A DNA stretch of 39,261 nucleotides, taken from the NCBI GenBank assembly GCA_019307945.1, contig JAFDIS010000025.1, positions 1 to 39,261 on the forward strand, read 5' to 3'. The notes below the pieces were generated by a model that did not search any database, had not been told where the DNA came from, and saw nothing but the letters and a program-made list of their open reading frames with translations. Within the stretch, counting starts at the first letter, position 1, and the number at the start of each line of letters is the position of its first letter. Made by a program: the position numbers and the translations under genes. This DNA is from Deltaproteobacteria bacterium. Lineage in GTDB: Bacteria; Desulfobacterota; DSM-4660; Desulfatiglandales; Desulfatiglandaceae. Shown here piece by piece: positions 33,301 through 39,261 of this stretch.

Positions 33301-33388
33301 AACCCGAATTGGCCAGATCCAGGGCGGCCTGCATCCCGGTGATTCCCCCCCCGAGGACCAGTACCGACCCGACTTTTCGATTCAACAT
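30359..33388 (-). CDS. hdrA: HdrA-like flavoprotein with selenocysteine at an in-frame TGA
   Basis: One 1009-aa gene from ATG 33388 through TGA 33211-33209 (Sec60) to 30359. The TGA replaces the Cys codon of NDCAM-C-IISPKLVE, and homology continues on both sides. Domains: FAD Rossmann LVLGGGITGMQAALDLA (about 9-25); [4Fe-4S] motif CIACGLCAEKCP; a second Rossmann module IIGGGVAGMVAAKNLA (about 570); and C-terminal ferredoxin motifs CSGCGVCVAICP and CKGCGLCVSSCR. Unlike BamE the last motif keeps all four Cys. Start fixed by AAGGAG eight bases before ATG, overlapping the hdrB stop. With HdrB and the membrane HdrC fusion upstream it forms a complete heterodisulfide-reductase-like set without MvhD or hydrogenase genes. 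Likely role: electron bifurcation or confurcation coupled to the quinone pool (inference). Confidence 0.9.
33179..33200 (-). promoter_or_regulatory. SECIS-like hairpin after the hdrA TGA
   Basis: Nine bases after the TGA: GCC-(TAA)-ACT, loop GGTCGA, GGT-(C)-GGC. It differs from the bamE element by one base, which opens one pair next to the internal loop. The surrounding bases are identical even at third codon positions. Confidence 0.5.
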
Positions 33389-33401
33389 GAGACGAACTCC
33401 T

Positions 33402-34277
33402 TCAAGTAGACAGAAAGGAAAGGAGGTTACTGCCGCCGTTCGGTCCCGTTTCAAGACCCACCGCCGCTTCTCCAAGGCCCATGCTCAGCCCCAGCAACTG
33501 CGGATAGAGTATGGGCGAGAGCGTTTGTCCTTCACCGTCGCTGAGATCCGATGCCCGGCCCACGCTGTCAAACTGCTGGTGACAGTAGGGGCACGCGGTG
33601 CACAGGTAATGTGCGCCCGCCCTTTTTCCGTCCGCGGCCTTCTTTCGAGTCAACTCCCGAGACACTTGGTCGTTGACGCCCAGCAACGGCGCCCCGCAGC
33701 ACTCAAGTTTCATGGGCCAATCCACGCTGACCGCGCCCGTGGCCTCCACCAATTCGTCAAGGATCCTGGGGCGGATCGGGTCGTCGAAGCGGGTTATCTC
33801 GCTGGGTCTCAAGGCGTGACAGCCGTACTGGGCGGCGATCCTGAGATCTTGGAACCGGCGGGTGATCCCGGCACGAACGGCATCGAGTCCCACGTCGTGA
33901 TACAGGACGGATAAGAAATGCTTGACCTCGTAGCGTCCGGAATACCGTAGGCCCCGGCCCTGAAGAGAGCGGTCCACGAGCCGCCTCAAGTTCTCGTCCC
34001 GCTCAATAAGATACCGGGCCTTGCGCAGACTCCCGTAACAACACTTGCACAGCACGAGCATATCCAGGCCCGCCTCCTCCGCCACGGCCAGGTTGCCGGC
34101 CGCGGAAAGGACATAAGCCTCCCGGTCCACGTTCTGCATCGGATACCCGCAGCACTTGAACCTGCGAAAATCCACCAACTCTATACCCAGTCTGTCCAGC
34201 ACCGCTCGGGCCGCCTTCTCGTACTGGGGAACCCTGGCGGGAATGTTACAGCCCAGGAAAAGCGCATATTTATTCAT
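33402..34277 (-). CDS. hdrB: HdrB-like CCG-domain protein
   Basis: A 291-aa protein with two CCG domains. Domain 1: FLGCNIP (C10), FKCCGYP (C42-C43) and LCKCCYG. Domain 2: YGCHALRP, LECCGAPLLG and CTACPYCHQQFD. These are the Cys patterns that bind the paired noncubane [4Fe-4S] clusters of heterodisulfide reductase. All ligands are present, so it should be a catalytic or relay subunit. The natural substrate in a bacterium without CoM/CoB is unknown. Start ATG 34277 with GAGG five bases upstream. It is 90 bases after the membrane fusion gene and 13 bases ahead of hdrA. Confidence 0.9.
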   Translation of the reverse strand: MNKYALFLGCNIPARVPQYEKAARAVLDRLGIELVDFRRFKCCGYPMQNVDREAYVLSAAGNLAVAEEAGLDMLVLCKCCYGSLRKARYLIERDENLRRLVDRSLQGRGLRYSGRYEVKHFLSVLYHDVGLDAVRAGITRRFQDLRIAAQYGCHALRPSEITRFDDPIRPRILDELVEATGAVSVDWPMKLECCGAPLLGVNDQVSRELTRKKAADGKRAGAHYLCTACPYCHQQFDSVGRASDLSDGEGQTLSPILYPQLLGLSMGLGEAAVGLETGPNGGSNLLSFLST

Positions 34278-34367
34278 GGTTCCTCGATTTTTCCTTTTAC
34301 CGAACCGTGGTTCCTCATTGCATCGCCGGCCGCATAGAGGGGCGGCGACATGTCGTTTTGAACGTAA

Positions 34368-36113
34368 TCAAACGGCCTTTGCTTCCAACTCCCTGGCCGC
34401 TAGATTCTTCAACTCAAAAAAGATGTCGGCGATCCTCACCAATTGCGGGCAGTATTCCTGGCATTTGTAGCAGGTCAGGCAATCCCAGATCATCCGCGAT
34501 CCCGCTGCCGTCTCCACGAGCCCCAGAGCAAGGGAACACATGATTTGATGCGGCAAGAGATCAAGGGCCTCTTCGGGTCGATCATAGGCGGCCACCACCG
34601 GGCAAGACGCGGTGCAGGCCTGGCAGCCGAAGCAGTAAGTAAAGGAGGAGGCCGCTACCGGATTCAATGCATCGGCACCACGGTCTTCACCGAGGCGCAG
34701 GGGTGTCGAAACCGGGCCCGGGGGACCGCCTTCATGGCGCAGGGCCTCCTTCGCCCGGTCCGTCGCCCGGGAACGAGCTCCTTCACCGGAAACACCCCCT
34801 GGAAGACTGACCGCATAGGAGAAAGGCGAAAGGATGAAGGGACGCGAGTAACCGGTCTCCAGCAAACGGCTTTTCACCCCAAGCCACAGTTCACGCAGGT
34901 TGATGCCCGAAGGACACACCACCGTGCACCGATCGCAGTTGGTGCAGAGGTAGACCCCTTCCATCACGGCCTCCCTGGCCCGGTCCGACACCTTTCGTCC
35001 CGAAACCAGATCTTTCAAAGCCGCCATTTTTTCGGCCGGGAGAAGATAGCGGTTTTCCGTCGCTTCCGCCATGGGAACTGCCGAGCACCTGAGGCTGCAA
35101 GTACCGCACCGGGTACATGCATCCAGTTCCATGACCTGACGGGTAAGCACGTTGGCCGGATGGGACCGCTCGGAGTCCATTACCGCGTTGGCCAAAAGGG
35201 AACAGGGCGTGGCGATAATATGGAACATCTTGCTGAACGGCAGGTATGCAAGGCCGAAAAAACACGAGAGGAAGTGGATGTACCAGAGGATATCCGGAAA
35301 ACCTGCTCCATCCAGAAAAAGGGCCATGGGTCTTACTGCCTTTGCCACCAAGTATCCTGAAAAGGCCCAGCCCGGGGCGTCATGGCAGGCCATGCAACTC
35401 ATCTCGTGCAGTTCCCTGCCTTGTTCCAGGAGGTCTGAATCCACAGAGTCCATCGGCTTAGGAGATACGATACCGAAGGTATGCACCCAGTAGGCCTCCA
35501 GCGCCTTGAGTTCAGACGGATCATCTGTGTCCGCGTACTCCTGGACCATCCGGTCGTATGCGGAATAGGAGGTCATCTTGACCCCCTCCAGCAGGACACC
35601 GGAGAGCATGATAAGGGCCAGTATCACCAGGGCGTAGACATCCATGGGCCCGGTGCTCAGACGGGGGACCCCCAATATGAAGCGTCGGTAAACGGCTATT
35701 GCCACCCCCACCAGGACCACGATCCCGAAAAAATCCCGCAGAAAGAAATAGGGGTTGAGGGTGGATGCGTATTCTTCGAACAAGTTTGCCGTGACCAGCG
35801 AACCCAGGGCGTGCATCAAAAGGAGCAGCATGAAGCCCCCGTAAATGCACATGTGCATCACCCACCTGAGGACATCCTCCTTCAGTATCCGTCGCTGAAG
35901 AATCACGTCCAGCAGGAAAACCTTGAAGAGTACCAGGACACGTGGGCTGAAAAGGGTTCCGAGCATGCCGCCGAGGGCGAGCACGAAGCGCCTGGATGCG
36001 GAAAACTCCACATCCGAGGTATCCACCTTCCGGGCGAACCACCCATAAATCTTATAGGCGCAACCCGCAAGGAAGACGAGCAATGATGCGTACAAGGACA
36101 CGTGGAAGAGCAC
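34368..36113 (-). CDS. Membrane cytochrome b / haem c / dicluster ferredoxin / HdrC fusion protein
   Basis: A 581-aa fusion. Residues 1-310 have about five to six hydrophobic helices with His in helices (H87, H101, H280, H298), like NarI/HdrE/DsrM cytochrome b. Between helices there is a c-type haem motif C240-M-A-C243-H244 in a segment that would face the periplasm. Residues 333-400 hold two [4Fe-4S] motifs (C333/336/339/343 and C390/393/396/400). A Pro/Gly-rich linker (435-490) leads to an HdrC domain with C494/497/500/504 and C545/548/551/555. GTG 36113 is preceded by GAAGGAGG. First gene of the hdr operon. It should carry electrons between quinones or a periplasmic cytochrome and HdrB/HdrA. 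QmoC is a related but shorter HdrC-HdrE fusion; here HdrC is at the C-terminus. Confidence 0.85.
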   Translation of the reverse strand: MLFHVSLYASLLVFLAGCAYKIYGWFARKVDTSDVEFSASRRFVLALGGMLGTLFSPRVLVLFKVFLLDVILQRRILKEDVLRWVMHMCIYGGFMLLLLMHALGSLVTANLFEEYASTLNPYFFLRDFFGIVVLVGVAIAVYRRFILGVPRLSTGPMDVYALVILALIMLSGVLLEGVKMTSYSAYDRMVQEYADTDDPSELKALEAYWVHTFGIVSPKPMDSVDSDLLEQGRELHEMSCMACHDAPGWAFSGYLVAKAVRPMALFLDGAGFPDILWYIHFLSCFFGLAYLPFSKMFHIIATPCSLLANAVMDSERSHPANVLTRQVMELDACTRCGTCSLRCSAVPMAEATENRYLLPAEKMAALKDLVSGRKVSDRAREAVMEGVYLCTNCDRCTVVCPSGINLRELWLGVKSRLLETGYSRPFILSPFSYAVSLPGGVSGEGARSRATDRAKEALRHEGGPPGPVSTPLRLGEDRGADALNPVAASSFTYCFGCQACTASCPVVAAYDRPEEALDLLPHQIMCSLALGLVETAAGSRMIWDCLTCYKCQEYCPQLVRIADIFFELKNLAARELEAKAV

Positions 36114-36163
36114 TTGGAATTAACCTCCTTCGCACGTCATAGCAGGGGCTTTAGGCGTTTGAC

Positions 36164-36193
36164 TTTGTACCGAGGAGGTCCCTGCCTTGTCAA
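36164..36193 (-). promoter_or_regulatory. Sigma-70-like promoter of the hdr operon
   Basis: On the minus strand TTGACA (36193-36188), 18-base spacer, TACAAA (36169-36164), about 50 bases ahead of the GTG at 36113. It makes the hdr genes a unit separate from the upstream thiamine-binding gene. Confidence 0.55.
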
Positions 36194-36288
36194 GAGAATG
36201 TTCTTCCTTCAACTTCTCACAAGACGGGTTCACAGCCTCGAGAATCGCACGAACCGGGTAAGTACGCGCAAGGCCCGGTCTGCGGACC

Positions 36289-36597
36289 TCAGGACTTGAA
36301 TTTCCGGCCGGCCGTCTTCTCTACGCTCTCGATCTTCTTCCGGAGGGCCCCCCTGACCCCCTTTCTGTGATCGAACTTGACCTGGAGGCTGATTCGGTCC
36401 GACTCCTTCTCCAGGTTCTTGAGGCAGCGGGTAAGCAGGTCAAGCAGGTCCTCCCACTCACCTTCAACCACGGTACCCATGGGGTTCAGTCGGTAATCGA
36501 GACCGCTTTTGTCAATGATCTCCAGGCTCTTGGCCACGTATTTGCTGAAACTGGGCCCCTTGTCCAGGGGGATCATGGTAAATTCCATCAAAGTCAT
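36289..36597 (-). CDS. MTH1187/YkoF-family thiamine-binding protein
   Basis: A 102-aa protein of the DUF77/thiamine-BP family: TMIPLDKGPSFSKYVAKSLEIID, YRLNPMGTVVEGEWEDLLDL and the basic end VRGALRKKIESVEKTAGR. The family forms ferredoxin-like tetramers that bind thiamine-type ligands; physiological role uncertain. GGAG precedes the ATG. It stands alone between the hdr operon promoter and the CGGC-domain gene. In the 267 bases upstream (36598-36864) I see no gene and no clear promoter. Confidence 0.9.
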   Translation of the reverse strand: MTLMEFTMIPLDKGPSFSKYVAKSLEIIDKSGLDYRLNPMGTVVEGEWEDLLDLLTRCLKNLEKESDRISLQVKFDHRKGVRGALRKKIESVEKTAGRKFKS

Positions 36598-36864
36598 ACG
36601 TACACTCCTCTGCTCTCAATGGTCAGGTTCGGAAATAGGATCCTGCACCCAAAGCACGGCAAGGCGCCGCGAACCCCCGCATATCGGTCATGAATCGAAT
36701 TTTTCGCAGTACTCCGGGAGCCGTTTGTTTGGGCGATCAATGCCCGGCGTATTCGTAAATTCGGCCCCTCAGGGCGGGGCGCTGGATTCTACCTGTGAAA
36801 GCGCCCCTTACCGCGGTCCGGACGCCCCCGCGCATCTTCGGTTCACCCCACCGGTCCCAAACCC

Positions 36865-37209
36865 TCAATGATAGTCATGGGTTCCCAAAACCACATCGAT
36901 TCCGGTAGCTTCGCGCAGGATCCGCGCCATGTCCTCCGGGGCCATGTAAGGGCAACCCGGCCGTGCGTTGACAAGACACGAGCTCAGATGAATGACGTCC
37001 GGTTTGATCTCAGAGAGCCTGATCGCCATCCCCACGGTTGGAACCACCGTTCGGCCCGGGCACTGGCACTTGATGAAAGCCGTCACTTGACCGGGCTCTT
37101 CGAATTCCCCCTCGCCAAGGGCGGCCGCCTTCAGACAGCGCCACTCTCCGGGGCACCCGTATCCCGTGTCCATGTAAGCTCCACAACCGATCACCGCGAT
37201 CCTCTTCAT
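36865..37209 (-). CDS. CGGC-domain protein
   Basis: A 114-aa Cys-rich protein. Conserved stretches are IAVIGCGAYMDTGYGCPGEWRC, IKCQCPGRTV, DVIHLSSCLVNARPGCPYM and the His-rich end GTHDYH. This matches the CGGC domain (PF08821 as I recall), a small cytoplasmic family of anaerobes thought to bind a metal through its Cys/His. Function unknown. AGGAGG lies ten bases before the ATG. The 190 bases upstream (37210-37400) show no gene. Confidence 0.85.
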   Translation of the reverse strand: MKRIAVIGCGAYMDTGYGCPGEWRCLKAAALGEGEFEEPGQVTAFIKCQCPGRTVVPTVGMAIRLSEIKPDVIHLSSCLVNARPGCPYMAPEDMARILREATGIDVVLGTHDYH

Positions 37210-37400
37210 TACCCATACACCTCCTGCATCCTAAATATACATGATCATTCAATAATCCGCTTCCCGAGGGGTGCGCCCCGGGGAGCTCTCGGAAGGTCCC
37301 ACCTGGAGAGCAGGTCCGGGGACCGGCACTCTTCCACCCGCATCTTCCGGTCCCCGTTCTATACCTCATCCTCCTCAATTGGAAAAGACCCAAATGCGGA

Positions 37401-38537
37401 CTAAACACGGATCTTCTGCACAGCAATGAGGGACACTATGCTCATGCAGGCACCCCCCACGAAGGGGATCCTGTAATCAACCATCCACAGGATCCCCCCC
37501 AGGGCCGGAAGAAACACGGCGGCCGCGTGGTTGATGGTGAATCCCACCGCCATGCTGGGAGCCACATCTCTGGGATCACCCACCTTCTGGAAATAGGTCC
37601 TGATGGCGATGGCGAAATTGAAGAAGATGTGATCCAGGATGTAAAGAAGCGCCGCGGCGGCCCTGGATTGAACCGTGGCATAGGCGAGGAATATGAAAAT
37701 CAGGCTGAAATACTCCAGTGAAAGGACCTTGCGCTCGCCGAATCTTATGATGGCCCTGCCGATAGCGGGGCTCAGGAAGTAGTTGATCAGGTTGTTGACC
37801 ACGAAGAGCGCTGTCACCTCACGGACCGTGAAATGGAAATTTTTTACGAGCAGGAACACCGCAAAGGCGATGAAGATCTGCCTGCGCGCACCGGCCATGA
37901 AGGTGAGGAAATAGAAGAGCCAGTACCTCCTTCGCAGAATCATCCGTTTCCGCTGGGGAACCAGCCTGTGATCCGTGGGATCACGGGTGAGACCCCATGC
38001 CCCGGCCGCCGCAATGCACAGCCCGATAAAGAGATAGATGGACGAAAAATCCAAGACAACCGAGAGCCCCCAGATGAGCAAACCCACGCCGATGTTGGAA
38101 GCCGCTGCCAGACTCCTGAGCTTTCCAAAGATCCAGGGCGAAGTGCCCTTGTCGAAGTACTGGAGGGTCAGTGACTGGTTGGTGGTCTCGTAGTAATGAA
38201 ACCCGAAACTCATGGCGAGCGTGGTGACAAGCAAGCCCGGATAACTGGGGAAAAAGCCCGTGGCCCCCAGTCCTGCGCCCAGGACGAGGATGGACAGGGC
38301 TGAAAGGCGATGCTCGCGCACCACGAGCATCACATAGACGGCCAGGAGTGCCAGGAACCCGGGTACCTCCCGAACCGACTGAATCATCCCCACATGCTTT
38401 CCTTGCAGTCCCGCCACTTCCACGGCGAAGTTGTTGAAAAGAGTCTGCCACGCCTGAAGGCCCGCGGTGGAGCAGACCGTCATTACGGCCAGAAAACGGT
38501 ACATGGGGTTTTGTCCGGGGGTTTCCGGGGTCCCCAT
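37401..38537 (-). CDS. Major facilitator superfamily transporter
   Basis: A 378-aa membrane protein with about eleven hydrophobic helices and no signal peptide. The first half ends with the basic loop QRKRMILRRRYW, as in the central loop of MFS carriers. VREVPGFLALLAVY and GRAIIRFGERKVLSLEYFS correspond to the conserved loops of each half. The substrate is not predictable. ATG 38537 is preceded by AAGGAGAG. The upstream 5' region is made of GC-rich tandem repeats. Confidence 0.85.
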   Translation of the reverse strand: MGTPETPGQNPMYRFLAVMTVCSTAGLQAWQTLFNNFAVEVAGLQGKHVGMIQSVREVPGFLALLAVYVMLVVREHRLSALSILVLGAGLGATGFFPSYPGLLVTTLAMSFGFHYYETTNQSLTLQYFDKGTSPWIFGKLRSLAAASNIGVGLLIWGLSVVLDFSSIYLFIGLCIAAAGAWGLTRDPTDHRLVPQRKRMILRRRYWLFYFLTFMAGARRQIFIAFAVFLLVKNFHFTVREVTALFVVNNLINYFLSPAIGRAIIRFGERKVLSLEYFSLIFIFLAYATVQSRAAAALLYILDHIFFNFAIAIRTYFQKVGDPRDVAPSMAVGFTINHAAAVFLPALGGILWMVDYRIPFVGGACMSIVSLIAVQKIRV

Positions 38538-38585
38538 GGGAACTCTCCTTATTTAGTTTCCATCCATAAATGGCTATTTTTGTCC

Positions 38586-38709
38586 TCGGCTCGCTCGGAC
38601 TCCCCATCCTCCGGATGGGTCCCCAGTTTGTCCGCGCTGCGCTTGGACTCCCCACCCTTCGGGCGGGTCGTCCGCGCTGCGCTTGGACTCCCCACCCTTC
38701 GGGCGGGTC
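38586..38709. repeat. 40-bp GC-rich tandem repeat, two exact copies and one degenerate copy
   Basis: Positions 38630-38669 and 38670-38709 are identical 40-bp units beginning GTCCGCGCTGCGCTTGGACT. A diverged copy covers about 38586-38625. Each unit can form, in minus-strand RNA, a hairpin CCCGCCC-GAA-GGGUGGG. The array lies in the 5' region of the MFS gene. It resembles scattered REP-like hairpin repeats more than a CRISPR, as there are no spacers. Confidence 0.85.
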
Positions 38710-39074
38710 CCCGGTTTCACAATCTCGGCGTCAATCTGCGGGATCACTTGTGCGGCGCCAACTCCTCGCCCATGTGGAGAAAAGTATGGCTCGGAAGCAC
38801 GCGATCCCATCCCCGCTCCCGCTCCAGTGACTCCAGTCTTCTTTGATACGCGGAAAATTCCATCCGTCACCCCCGGACATGGTCTTCCTGATGCAGCCCA
38901 TCCGGGCCCTTGTTCCTCCGGCCCCGCTAATGTCCTGAATCTAGACGGCCGCACCTTCGATGTCCAGACAAACCGGCATCCACCGCCCCCCCGCCCGGTT
39001 CCAGGCCTTCCCTCCGCTACATGCCCTTGTCTTGGATCCTGGTCTTGATGACTGCCGGGCTCGGCGGTGCGGGT

Positions 39075-39096
39075 TGTCAAGTCTCGAGACCTGACA
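39075..39096. promoter_or_regulatory. 22-bp palindrome upstream of the YqeB-like gene
   Basis: TGTCA-a-GTCTCGAGAC-c-TGACA is symmetrical except for one base pair. It ends ten bases before the -35 of the plus-strand promoter, where an activator or repressor could act. It differs in sequence from the bam-type operator. Confidence 0.5.
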
Positions 39097-39106
39097 CCCC
39101 TCTGGG

Positions 39107-39135
39107 TTGATTTTTGGGGTGGGAGAGGCTATGAT
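39107..39135 (+). promoter_or_regulatory. Sigma-70 promoter of the YqeB-like gene
   Basis: TTGATT (39107-39112), 17-base spacer, TATGAT (39130-39135), about 43 bases ahead of ATG 39178. Confidence 0.6.
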
Positions 39136-39177
39136 CCGCCCGTTTCCATCCACCCGATATTCAGGACCTCGCCTGCA

Positions 39178-39261
39178 ATGGAAAAACCGATCCGCCTATC
39201 GCACATCATCGTGGGCATCCGGAGCGGGGGCGACCTCGGCTCCGGGGTGGCCTGGCGTCTT
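39178..39261 (+). CDS. yqeB: YqeB-like selenium-dependent molybdenum hydroxylase accessory protein, 5' end only
   Basis: Only the first 28 codons are in the window: after MEKPIRLSHIIVGI comes RSGGDLGSGVAWRL, which resembles the N-terminal Rossmann motif (RGxGDLxTGVAxRL) of YqeB/EF2563-type proteins associated with selenium-dependent molybdenum hydroxylases. The partial length limits certainty. A sigma-70 promoter and a 22-bp palindrome lie directly upstream. A seleno-molybdenum accessory gene would suit an organism with several selenoproteins. Confidence 0.65.
   Translation, partial: MEKPIRLSHIIVGIRSGGDLGSGVAWRL

Larger units (their letters stand above)
38538..39177. other. Repeat-bearing intergenic region
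   Basis: 640 bases between the MFS gene (minus) and the YqeB-like gene (plus). It holds 40-bp tandem repeats (38586-38709), a 22-bp palindrome (39075-39096) and a sigma-70 promoter for the plus-strand gene (39107-39135). A 168-codon minus-strand frame through the repeats (38574-39080) is Gly/Arg/Pro-rich and does not look coding. Confidence 0.55.

Noticed and set aside
34368-36113. QmoC of a QmoABC complex
   Set aside because: The neighbours are HdrB and one HdrA rather than two HdrA-like QmoA/QmoB proteins, and the domain order and haem c motif do not fit QmoC.
38586-38709. CRISPR array
   Set aside because: The 40-bp units are directly adjacent with no spacers, and no cas genes are present.
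38574-39080. 168-codon minus-strand ORF across the tandem repeats
   Set aside because: It is Gly/Arg/Pro-rich with repeat-derived segments, typical of an open frame in GC-rich repeat DNA.

Overview
The window looks like a chromosomal segment of a strictly anaerobic, aromatic-compound-degrading member of the Desulfobacterota (former Deltaproteobacteria). Four things point there: a full class II benzoyl-CoA reductase gene set (bamB-bamI order), selenocysteine (in-frame TGA) in three Hdr/Mvh-type electron-transfer proteins, many HdrA/HdrB/HdrC-like iron-sulfur proteins, and the rpsF-rpsR-DUF2232-rplI-dnaB-hflX gene order that I recall from this group. This assignment is inferred from gene content; no 16S rRNA gene is present.

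Layout. 1-1300: end of a secreted Cys-rich protein gene (minus strand), a long gene-poor stretch, and tRNA-Pro(GGG) with its promoter and terminator. 1435-5486 (plus): a degenerate receiver protein, a class III adenylate cyclase and a large metallo-beta-lactamase-fold protein. 5754-16826 (plus): a promoter with a 22-bp palindromic operator, then bamB, bamC, bamD, bamE (Sec), bamF (Sec), bamG, bamH, bamI. 16904-19068 (minus): mnmA of a clade lacking the second catalytic Cys, then a DUF2080 - GNAT pair whose own promoter carries a second copy of the bam-type operator. 19279-22134: transglutaminase-like protein (plus), then O-methyltransferase, a 43-aa ORF, and a small siroheme reductase with an N-terminal PCP_red domain (minus), preceded by an FNR/HcpR-type palindrome. 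22318-25756: tRNA-Leu(CAG) (minus), then ribF, a YbhN-type membrane protein and a Tat-exported ApbE (plus). 25701-30350 (minus): rpsF, rpsR, DUF2232, rplI, dnaB and an hflX pseudogene (amber codon plus internal deletion). 30359-36193 (minus): a membrane-linked heterodisulfide-reductase-like operon (cytochrome b/haem c/HdrC fusion, HdrB, selenoprotein HdrA). 36289-38537 (minus): thiamine-binding protein, CGGC-domain protein, MFS transporter. 38586-39261: tandem repeats, a 22-bp palindrome, a promoter, and the start of a YqeB-like selenium/molybdenum accessory gene.

How it fits together. BamB (tungsten enzyme) and BamC would form the ring-reducing core. BamD/E/F (HdrD/A/MvhD-like) and BamG/H/I (NuoE/F/G-like) would supply low-potential electrons, probably by flavin-based electron bifurcation. 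The separate Hdr operon has a membrane cytochrome b module and could connect the same kind of HdrA chemistry to the quinone pool. The shared operator suggests that the bam operon and the DUF2080-GNAT pair answer to one regulator, which is not recognisable in the window. Selenium use is a recurring theme (three Sec proteins, a YqeB-like gene at the right edge).
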